Positions 55,799 through 64,000 of a stretch of 64,000 bases of DNA are shown here, piece after piece (position 1 is the stretch's first letter; each line of letters starts with the position of its first letter). Location: assembly GCA_029378245.1 (NCBI GenBank), contig JARKIF010000007.1:1426001-1490000 (forward strand), given 5' to 3'. The position numbers were made by a program, and so were the translations under genes. The notes below the pieces were generated by a model. The model was not told where the DNA came from. It saw nothing but the letters and a program-made list of their open reading frames with translations, and made no database searches. Origin of the DNA: Roridomyces roridus. Lineage: Eukaryota; Basidiomycota; Agaricomycetes; Agaricales; Mycenaceae.

Positions 55799-56140
55799 GG
55801 AAGAGAAGAACAGGCAGCCTGGGCGATTGCTTCCAATTTGATAGTTGCCCGTGCTGGCCAGACGCGGGAGGCGATGCTACATTGTCGACAGATGCAGCGT
55901 TGCATATCAGGATAGAACAAGGGAAGAAAACAACGATGGTTCAAGGGAAGATGGGACAAGTATTTATATCTACTAACAAACACGCGTCGATGATATTTCA
56001 CGGTACACAAAACATATGGCTCTCATCTCTGATGTATCTCGGTGTCCAGAGAGATGGTGTGCACGCATGTCCCTTGAGGCAGTCTCCGCTGTCTGTATAG
56101 GTCGTCAGTTATTTCAGCCGGAGGAGAATGTAGCGCAAAC
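55799..56140. other. Intergenic, no separate gene seen
   Basis: May include a last exon of the small gene to the right if that gene is spliced at its CTATG-GTGAGT end (near 56141). Confidence 0.35.
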
Positions 56141-56650
56141 TCACCATAGGCAGACGGCGCGGAGCCGTGGGCAAGCCAAAGTACACAATGAGTTGGGTGC
56201 CCACGGCGTGTTCGAAGGCGAGCCTGCCGCGTAGAGCGAGCTGGGCTTGAAGACGTCTGAAGAAAGTGTTAGCCATTGAGAGATGCCTGATATGGGAGCA
56301 AATTTACCATCTCCGGACACGCCTGCTGCATCCTTCTTCGCCAACCCGCCACGCCCACTGCGTGTCTCCGACCCCTCCGCCTCCGAGTCCTTCATAGGAA
56401 GAAGCTCGCCATTGAGGACGGCGGGTGCTGGGACGGGGACGGGGACAGGAAGGTCACTGATAGAGACCACACTGCTGCGCTTGCGGCGAGGGATGTTGCT
56501 GTGGGAGGGCCCGATCTCGCCCTTGGGCTGAATTTTGGGGAAGGCGGGTGCGAAGGAAATCCACAGAGTAAAGCCACAGCGCTCACGAAGGCGGCTGGTG
56601 GTGGCATTCGCAGGAGGGATGGCGCTCGAGGAGAAGATAGTAGTGAACAT
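56141..56650 (-). CDS. Small hypothetical protein
   Basis: Two-exon model (56308-56650 plus a second exon starting near 56257) opening MFTTIFSSSAIPPANATTSRLRERCGFTLWISFAPAFPKIQPKGE. A Val/Pro repeat (LPVPVPVPAPAVL) follows. Two reading frames of the second exon are possible. One ends at 56141; the other reads QAQLALRGRLAFEHAVGTQLIVYFGLP, looks more protein-like, and would need a different junction and a further exon. I do not recognise the family. No signal peptide. Confidence 0.4.
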   Translation of the reverse strand: MFTTIFSSSAIPPANATTSRLRERCGFTLWISFAPAFPKIQPKGEIGPSHSNIPRRKRSSVVSISDLPVPVPVPAPAVLNGELLPMKDSEAEGSETRSGRGGLAKKDAAGVSGDGKFAPISGISQWLTLSSDVFKPSSLYAAGSPSNTPWAPNSLCTLACPRLRAVCLW

Positions 56651-57462
56651 TGTTAATGTTGTGTTGTGTCTGAGAAGAGGTAAGCGTCGAGTAAGAGGGA
56701 GAGGAAGAAGGACTTACTGTGGGTGGTAGAACGATGGAACTTTGAGGCCGAAATGGCTCGCATTTTATAGGATTCCAGGCAAGGCATAGGAGGCGGGTGC
56801 GCTGCGGATCAAATGCAGTCGCCAGAGTCCAGGCCTTGCGAGTGAGACATTCTTTCTGTGCATACCGCGGAGGCAGATAGAGCATCGAGAAAGGTGGAAT
56901 GTCGCGGAAAGCAGCGAGAATGGTCTTTTTATGAGTAAATGGGTAGACTTGCACCAAAAAACAGAGATTTTTGGCTTGGAAGGACTGTACTTGCGTCCTC
57001 TGGACTGAAATTCGTTACAAGTCCAGACTCGATGTCTTCATTGCAGACTCGATTGAAAAAACGTTCCGCGCGGGTCTCCTATTGCAAGGAGCGTCCAGGC
57101 TGCTCTCGCAAGGTCTAGATGCACTGGTTTGCACAGGTATCAGGAGGGAGCCGCGGAAGCAGGGCGGAAGAAAAGTGAGACATTGGGTTGGATCAAATTT
57201 GATCTGCCGTCCCGCCTTGCTCTTGGCCGCCATCCCGCCCCGGCATCTCGTCCATTTTTCGCAAAGTCGCCCATCGTTCGACGCGCCCATCTCTTCCGCA
57301 TGCAACGATTTCTCTTTCATGGGACGGACTTGGCTTCGCGACGACAAGAAGGCACCTTTTTTGGTGATCGAGAATCGAAATGGCTGTTCCAAGTCAGGGT
57401 GAAGGACTCTGAGCTATAAAGCCTGGACTCATTCCTCAGCGAACTCTCCACAAAACCACACC
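56651..57462. other. Divergent intergenic region
   Basis: About 0.8 kb between two divergent small genes. No gene recognised. A TATA box near the right end is listed separately. Confidence 0.45.
57415..57420 (+). promoter_or_regulatory. TATA box
   Basis: TATAAA in the context GAGCTATAAAGCC, 43 bp upstream of the start codon at 57463. This implies a very short 5' UTR. Confidence 0.5.
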
Positions 57463-58584
57463 ATGTCTTTAACCGCTAACAACACTACTTCCACCACGAC
57501 CGACTCTAAGCCCAAGCGGCCTTCATTGATTCATTCCAAAACCCTGCCAGCTCTCAAGCAGGCATTCCATGTGGTCGAGAAGCCTTTGGCTAGTATCGGC
57601 GCTTCCTCCACCAAGGGCCTGCGTCGGATGTCATTATTCTACAAGCGCAAGTCGTCCTCACCCTCGACTCCTCACCCGACTCCTACGATAGAGCCTTGCC
57701 CGGAGTTCACAACTCCAAACTACGCTGAGGAAACTACCTCGTCCACCGTAGCTCCTGCAGACATCTCGCCGCTAGCACGACCGTTGTTTAAACGTGCCTC
57801 ATCCGCTCCACTGTCCACTCCACTGTGGACGCTGTGCGAGAGGCCCATGCGCAAGTCTTCTATGGAGACTGTTTCCTCCGTCTCGACTATACCGTCTGCG
57901 TCCTCCCTCGCCTCCTCGTCCCCCTCCCCTCGCCGACGCAGGTCTTCCGCCAGCAGCACGACTGTCTTCATCGTCAGTGAAGACCCAGTGCCGGGGTGGG
58001 TTCGGTTTCAGGTATACGTTTATGCCGTTTTCGGGCTGTTATTCGTGCGTCTCAAATCTTTTCTGTACTTTTCCCTCGACTCATCATTCTGCAGAGTCTT
58101 GTGTGCGTATTGCTCATTCGTCTGTTCCCTCGCCTCGCTCCCAAACACCCGGGACGCGAACTCGTGCTGCGGCGTCACAACGAGCGAGAGATCATCATCT
58201 CTGAGGAGCAGCGTATGTTTCTTCCATTGGACCATGTGCATCACTAACATTCTTCCAGTGCTCCATCCCCCCTCACCACCCAAACTCAGACGGACCAAGC
58301 GCATCGCTCGCGTTGCCAATGCCATCCTGCCGCGTCGGGCATCGAGTTCCAAGGTCGTCCGATTGCCCGTCCCCACGCCCGTCGACATCACAACTCTCTC
58401 TTCCTCCGATGTCTCGTGCTTCGTGGACTCGCCTCCTGATGTGCGGCCGCTGCCTAAAGGCCCTGCGCCGCAGGTGCGCCCTCATACTGTCCGCGCTTCT
58501 CGGCGCAAGCCCAGGTGGTGCAATATGCTTCCGACGGTGAAGGAGGGAGAGGTGCTGGACCCAGCGTTGTGCCCGGGATGGTGA
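57463..58584 (+). CDS. Basic Ser-rich single-pass membrane protein, unknown
   Basis: Three exons (57463-58044, 58095-58212, 58259-58584) give 341 residues; the introns fit GT-AG. The N-terminal 180 residues are Ser/Thr/Pro- and Arg-rich, with KGLRRMSLFYKRKSSSPS and RRRRSSASSTTV patches that look like phosphorylation sites. One membrane segment is made only by splicing: VYVYAVFGLLFSLVCVLLIRLFP. A cytosolic tail follows with GRELVLRRHNEREIIISEEQ, KLRRTKRIARVANAILPRR and RRKPRWCNMLPTV. No enzyme motif. I do not recognise a family. Confidence 0.7.
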   Translation: MSLTANNTTSTTTDSKPKRPSLIHSKTLPALKQAFHVVEKPLASIGASSTKGLRRMSLFYKRKSSSPSTPHPTPTIEPCPEFTTPNYAEETTSSTVAPADISPLARPLFKRASSAPLSTPLWTLCERPMRKSSMETVSSVSTIPSASSLASSSPSPRRRRSSASSTTVFIVSEDPVPGWVRFQVYVYAVFGLLFVRLKSFLYFSLDSSFCRVLCAYCSFVCSLASLPNTRDANSCCGVTTSERSSSLRSSVCFFHWTMCITNILPVLHPPSPPKLRRTKRIARVANAILPRRASSSKVVRLPVPTPVDITTLSSSDVSCFVDSPPDVRPLPKGPAPQVRPHTVRASRRKPRWCNMLPTVKEGEVLDPALCPGW

Positions 58585-58603
58585 TAGAAATTACAGTGTA
58601 TAA

Positions 58604-61600
58604 TTACCACAAACAATCTACTGAGACCCCAAGGCTCTTCTTGAATGTTTCTACGTCAGTAATGTATGTAACATTGGTCCTCTCCAAGTCCTGGCTCGCC
58701 GGATGCTTCTGCGAGAGCATATGAATTGAAAGTTTTGCGCGCGTGGTCGAGGCGGGATGAACGTTGAACAAGAAAAGCTCGAGAACTTCCTCCTTGGTCA
58801 CGTCTTGAATGATTTCTGCGTTCTTTTCCTCTGAAGCAACCTTCAGCTCTACTCTGAACGCGATTAGAACACAACTTACTCCGCAGGAAATCCTCTTGTC
58901 CGTTGACCACGTGGGCCCAGAACCGCGATGTTTCCTCCCCCAAATTCTTCTCCGCTTCCGTCCACCCCTTCCTCAAGCTTTCTTTGTGCTCTTCGAATAC
59001 CTCCGGAGTCATATCTTCGATGACAGATTTCATACTTTCCAAGAACGCCTCGACGCGGTCTTCCAGATAACCTGGCGTCTTTTCGCTTTGTACGACGATT
59101 CGCATGCCCTTCTCGGTGTCCCCGGTCAGAACCGAAGTGGAGCACGACACGATGTATCCCAGCTGTTCCTTGGTGCGCAACACGTTGAACGCGGGCTCGC
59201 GTAGGATTTGCACGAGAAGTGAAGATGTGACGCGAAGGCGTTCGTCGAGAATCGACCCCAGATGGACGTAGTAGCTGAGTGCGGAATTGGGTTCTTTTGG
59301 GTTGGGTACAGTCGATGCCCAGGTATGATTCGAGCCTTAAATAAAGGTGAGAAGTTGCTACAGTTGTTTCGTTAAATCCAACCTTTCGACGGGATCAAGG
59401 CATGGCGGTTTAATTCACTAAGAGATAGTGTGCACAGACTGAGGCCTTCTTCAACCATGTCCGCGATCTCCAATGCCTCCTGAATTTAGCGTTAGAAGAG
59501 CACTCATACGATAATAATGGATCTCACATCTTTAGACAAATTTCCAGTTACGAGCATCTTTAAATGCACTTCGGAGAGTACAAGTTTGATGTGTTGTTGC
59601 AGCTCTTCTGCAGTAATAGCTGGGACGGGTTGAAGACAGGTTTCAAGAAGGAAGGAAACAAACACACAAGGTAATTCCTCCAACCGACTTTCCAAGCTCC
59701 AGACCCGCTGCGTGAGCATGTTGTCGAGATAATGATTCGCCAGGGAACGCGATTGCTCCAGGAAGAAATTCTCGTAGCCTTTCTTGACCTACACAACGAA
59801 CGTTAGATTGCCATTAACATCACAGAATATTCTCGCACCTGTTCTTTCTTCACTTCCAGCCGTGCAGGATCCACAACAACGGTCTTCAACTTGTCCAAAA
59901 CATGTTTGGCAAGAATGGCCAATTTATCGTTGAAACCGCTCATCGAGATGTACAGCCCAGTCGGACGTGTAGAGATGCTGTAGTGAAGCATACCAAGGGA
60001 CGCATCGTAGGAGAATTCTTCTAAAGCGTCGTCCACCACTGCCGAGTATAACCTTGATTGGATGAGCAGGTTAACTGCAGAGGCTATTGGGACATTCACC
60101 TCGTCATAACCGCGGCACGAGCCGAATTGTACACGAAGGGGCTAGCGAGATACTGAGTAGATTGCAAAAATCAAACGCTAATGCACACCTTCGCAGGTGA
60201 ATTTTGACATGAGCTTTCGGAATCCAATATTTGTCATCCTTTTTGTGCCACAAGGCGGACAACGGCGTCTCTCGGATGAGAAGCGGTGCTTTCAGTGGCT
60301 GGGAGGTGTTTATTTCATTTCAAGGAAATTTTGAAAAGAACACATACTTCGGCCACCTCCATTTTATCGACCTGGACGTTGGTTGGAATAAATTGGTTCG
60401 GCCCCGGTAGATAGAGCTCTTGAATGTCATTCGGCCCTTGGGCCTGGAAAAAAATCAGCGCTATTAAGCTGGAAACTTTGGACTTACCTCTTCGATGAAC
60501 ATCTCATCGAACTTTTCAACATAGTACTCTGTACCGTACCACGGCTCTTTTTCCCAGACGACATCCTGCTTGTGCTCCTCCTCCTCCTTGGCCAGCAGAA
60601 CGATACGAGCATTTTCCACACGCAGGGCATGGTCCAGATAGTCGCGGACTTTGTTCGAACCCTCTTCCTCTCCATCCCAATCCCACACCAAACTCGGCGC
60701 CGAGAGAAGAAGTTCGCGGGGTATGGGATCGTTCATGTTCTCCGCAATCCATGTCGCATACGACCGGGCATCGCCCTTCTCCTTGAACTGGAATCTCGTG
60801 GCTGATAATACAGCCTGTTCGCGTTGGTGGAACGATGCAAATCGCGAGTCCCGGAGGAGCGTGAGGTATTTGAATATAGTGAGCGCGACCTGTCGATGGT
60901 TTTCTGGGGATAATAATTAGTGATATGAGAGTGAATGAACGAGAAAAAAAACTGTACGAAATCCTTGAATAGTCAAACTGACAGACACCTTGAATGCGCT
61001 GAGGCCGCGCGAGATGGATTGAGAGCTGGAGGAAAGCGACGTGATCCATCCCTTGCTCTTCAGGTACGAGTGAATTGAACCCGGTCCTTCGTGGCCGACA
61101 AAATGCGAAAGGAACCGCATTGGTTTGTGTTGCCAGAGAGGGTCCTGCCATTCCACCGGAAATGAGATGTCCAGGGCGTGGTATGTCTTGATAGTTTTGA
61201 CTGCTACCAATGTCTGCGAGAATATTTATTTGCAAACACAGCCAAGAGAAACAACGTACCCCCGTTTGATCAGGTCCCATGGGCGACGTGGTCAACATTG
61301 GCAGTGGGACGACGCCACGGTTAAGTATGGGAGAAAAAAGAGTGGATGCGAGTGTCGCCAAGTCATCGAGGGATTCTACGAAGCGTAAGATTCGCCACGA
61401 GTAGAGAAAAACTCCTCACGGTCCCCGAGAATGCAAAGACGCATCCTACTTGCGCAATATTCTTTCGACCACCATTCGATGAGCCGACGCCGAGTCTCTT
61501 CTCCAACAGCGTCATCGGCAGTTTCACCCAGCAGACGTTTCGCGGCGGCAGTCAACGATTCTAAATTACCAGTGCCGAATTTGCGCCAGGGATGGCCCTC

Positions 61601-62335
61601 TACGCTGAGATGTTTCCTTAGCTGATGAATACGCCTCGAATCCATTTGAAGATTCTTCTTGTTCTCCGAATTGACCGCATTGATTTCACGTAAAGTGCAA
61701 GACGGGTCGAAGAGCGGGGAGTGGAAGAGCCCGGCGAAGCGCGAGAGGGCTTGTGAGAGTGCCGGGGCGGCCACAGAAAAATAGTAGTTTGTATTGGCCG
61801 ATGAGGTGTAGGCGTTGGCTGCCCCGTTGTTTTTGGTAAGGAACTAGTAGTGACCAAAATGCACACAATGTCCGAAATTTGAGCGCTGATACTGACCTGT
61901 GAGTACTCGTTTTCACGAGGAAATTCTTTCGTTCCCTGATAGAGAATCAGCTGGATGGATGCAAAACAAAGAAGACTGACCATGAACAACAAATGCTCGC
62001 AAAAGTGAGCGAGACCTGGCATATCGTCCTGTTTTCTCTTAGCAGGAATCGGAGGATGGGTATCGATTGCGCACCGGATCCTGTAGATGTCCCACGGCGA
62101 CGTCCAGGCTGGCGGCGGCCTTGTCTGCGGTAGGATCGTGAACGAGAACTGCTTCTAGGGAATTTTCCAAGCGGATAACACGATATTCTCGATCGTCCTG
62201 CATCGATTTTTGAAGGGGTGTCTTGAATACATAAAAGGGAGGTGCATTGAGCGGAATAACGCGTTCCCAGTTGGATGAAACTGTTGCCATTCGAGCGCGA
62301 AGGATTGATGAGATACGGTTAAGGTTCGGTGGCAT
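58604..62335 (-). CDS. STE23: STE23/insulinase-type M16A metallopeptidase
   Basis: Many short introns, and all conserved segments join in order. N-terminus WERVIPLNAPPFYVFKTPLQKSMQDDREYRVIRLENSLEAVLVHDP. The inverted zinc motif HFCEH is in [28 protein letters not shown], with the third zinc ligand region EINAVNSENKKNLQMD. Later blocks are ATLASTLFSPI, DISFPVEWQDPLWQHKPMRFLSHFVGHEGPGSIHSYLK, DVVWEKEPWYGTEYYVEKF, ELYLPGPNQFIPTNV, PTGLYISMSGFNDKLAIL, REPAFNVLRTKEQLGYIVSCST and FWAHVVNGQEDFLR. STE23/IDE degrades short peptides and helps mature a-factor in yeast. Two start Mets are possible, 62335 and 62290; the 15 residues between them are Arg-rich with no acid, as in a mitochondrial signal. Confidence 0.93.
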
Positions 62336-62405
62336 TGATCGATCATCAATATTTGATTTGATGCGCTCTGTAGATACAAGTACAAATTCTTTTTCTCTCT
62401 CTCTC

Positions 62406-63654
62406 TCAAACTAGCTTGAGCAAGTCGCCAAGGACACCCATCGCTGTAACAGCTGCCCCCGCCCCCGCGCCTTGGACGATGAGTGGCCGCGCGCCGTAAC
62501 GCTCGGTGTGGAACATGATAATATTGTCTGACCCGCCCAGCGACGTGGCGAAGGGGTGTGTCACAGGGTACCTATATATCATGAGTATCTGTAGGCCAAA
62601 AAAGCTGAGAACATACTTCTCGAGCCCAGCACGGACCTGCCCATTCTTCACGTCGACAACTCCGACAAAGCGGAGGACCTGGCCCTCCTTACTCGCGTCC
62701 GCGCGCATCTGCGCAAAACGCCCGTCAAACGTGGGGAGCCCATCGACAAAGGCGTCGCCAGTGGGCGTGCCCTCGAGCTCGGGCGGGATCAGCGACGCGG
62801 TCTGGACGGCGGCAAAGGACTGGAGTGCGGGTAACGGCGAGGAGTGCGTTACAGTGCGAGCAAGAATGGTGAGTTTGCGCGCGACGTCAAATCCGTTTAG
62901 GTCGTCTGCTGGGTGAGGTTCCTGTTTTGCGATGATTGGTCAAGGCCATGTGCGAGGAAAGAGGCGAAACTCACTGTGTACCCCTTTTCGCGGGCGATGC
63001 GGACAACGGAGGAGAAGGCCGGGCCATCTGCGGCTCCGGTGGAGAACTCGTTGAAGATGTAGCTCATCGTCCCTGAGAAAACACCCTCGATTTTGACGAT
63101 CTGGACGGGGTGGGTGAAGCGGTACATGGCAATAAAGGGCTAATGCGCACCTTGTCGCCAGTGGCCACGAGGTCCTTCAGAGTCCCAACGACAGGGAGCC
63201 CCGCGCCGACCGTGGCTTCATTCAAAAACCGCGCGCCAGACTTGCTGCTCGCTGCGATGATGCTCTGATACAGCGCGAGGTCGCCGGAAAAGGCTTTCTT
63301 GTTGGGCGTAATGACGTTTATTCCCGACCCGAGCCACACGGGATACAAAGCTGCGACGTCTTCAGAGGAGGTGTTGTCGATCAACGCGACCTTTTGTGAG
63401 GGGGAGACCAATGCAGCTAGTTCCTTTGTGAGCTTTGAAAGATCAGGGCGATCCGCGGACGCGGCGAGATCGGCTTTCCAGGAGGAAGACGAGGTTATGG
63501 GGCTAGTGTGACTGAAGAGAGCGCGCGTCGAGGACGTGAGCGAGATGAGGTGGAAGGGTGAAGTGGCTGGTGGAATCGACAGCAGTTGATTGATGAATTC
63601 AGATCCCACAAGGCCGACACCAACGACGGCAACGTAGATTTTCGGTGTGGACAT
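62406..63654 (-). CDS. HOM6: Homoserine dehydrogenase
   Basis: Four exons (63151-63654, 62975-63100, 62617-62921, 62406-62571) encode 366 residues, the fungal monofunctional size. The NAD(P)-binding motif is VAVVGVGLVGSEFI. Further blocks: IDNTSSEDVAALYP, GINVITPNKKAFSGD, FLNEATVGAGLPVVGTLKDLVATGD, KIEGVFSGTMSYIFNEF and EPHPADDLNGFDVARKLTILAR with the catalytic Lys. The end is NIIMFHTERYGARPLIVQGAGAGAAVTAMGVLGDLLKL. It reduces aspartate semialdehyde to homoserine, the branch point to methionine and threonine. Start chosen at 63654 (MSTPKIYVAVVG); an in-frame Met further upstream exists. Confidence 0.95.
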
Positions 63655-63913
63655 GGCGATATAGGAAAGAGAGCGTCTGCGCACGATGGCGATTGCAGCA
63701 GAACACGAAGTTCGGAGCATCGGGTCCGAAGTCCGATCATTCAAACAACTTGCAAACAACCCTCAAACCGGACCAGAACTTAAATTGAGCGCAGCAAACT
63801 AGCACCGTCGACCGAACACTGATATCGCTTCCTACTTGCCTCCGACGCCTCGGTTTCGCCTCGTATTGCATACAAATGGTTCACTCGCTGGAAGGTTGGC
63901 TTTAGCTCGCCCC
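63655..63913. promoter_or_regulatory. Probable divergent promoter of homoserine dehydrogenase
   Basis: No coding signal recognised. I find no exact GCN4-type TGACTCA site here. Confidence 0.4.
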
Positions 63914-64000
63914 ATGGAAGCTGCGGCCAATGCAATGCGATGGCAGAATAGACTGGATCGCTGCGCCAACGGTACGTGTCTACGGCAGTCTTCTTGCTTA
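63914..64000 (+). CDS. Possible first exon of a gene running off the window
   Basis: An ATG in fair context (CCCATGGAA) at 63914 opens MEAAANAMRWQNRLDRCAN and reaches a good donor, G|GTACGT, at 63971/63972. The sequence then looks like the start of an intron. Too short to name a family; an upstream ATG at about 63875 is an alternative start. Confidence 0.3.
   Translation, partial: MEAAANAMRWQNRLDRCANGTCLRQSSCL

Overview
The window looks like nuclear DNA of a mushroom-forming basidiomycete (Agaricomycetes). Genes are dense and split by many GT-AG introns of about 45-60 nt. The gene families are typical of that group: an alcohol-oxidase-type GMC enzyme, a GH79 glucuronidase, F-box/TPR proteins, Ser-rich membrane proteins, a Git3-like receptor, and NACHT and protein-kinase relics. 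A tRNA-Val(AAC) gene carries a canonical intron. I assembled spliced models by hand from reading frame, splice signals and family resemblance. No similarity search was run, so family names come from recognition of conserved motifs.

Layout. 0-5.2 kb: no recognised gene up to a MITE-like inverted-repeat element (1.6-1.96 kb), then a seven-helix receptor and an alpha/beta hydrolase. 5.4-11.2 kb: tRNA-Val, a tight divergent pair (mitochondrial ribosomal protein mL41 and the rRNA modification enzyme TSR3), a secreted protein built from two internally duplicated halves, and a GCN4-type bZIP factor with possible upstream ORFs. 11.9-16.1 kb: a DUF7729-like surface protein, a secreted GDSL hydrolase, and the secretory-pathway protein KSH1. 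16.1-18 kb: two tandem-repeat arrays, one of which looks like a serially duplicated intron-exon unit. They are bracketed by a 44-bp direct repeat that copies the ksh1 5' flank.

19.6-32.5 kb: an F-box-like acidic protein, an Ecl1-like Cys protein, signal peptidase subunit SPC3, importin beta-3 (KAP121/IPO5, 16 exons) and a large PH-domain protein. 32.7-40.7 kb: two PP1 phosphatase catalytic-subunit genes in the same orientation, separated by an F-box/TPR gene and a graveyard of NACHT, kinase and F-box/LRR relics. 41.3-50.5 kb: a PAP2/Aur1-like membrane enzyme, a GH79 gene with several disabling lesions, a class-III aminotransferase and an intact alcohol-oxidase-like GMC enzyme. 50.9-64 kb: a Ser/Thr-repeat membrane protein with an uncertain frame, a DJ-1/PfpI fragment, two unknown membrane proteins, a STE23/insulinase peptidase and homoserine dehydrogenase. 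A possible first exon of another gene is cut by the window end.

Most intact genes are housekeeping (translation, secretion, nuclear import, amino-acid metabolism, phosphatase signalling). I see no biosynthetic cluster and no CRISPR or defence island. The most unusual structures are the exon-intron-like tandem array next to ksh1, the exon-for-exon intragenic duplication at 7.96-9.34 kb, and the PP1 duplicate pair with unequal intron patterns.
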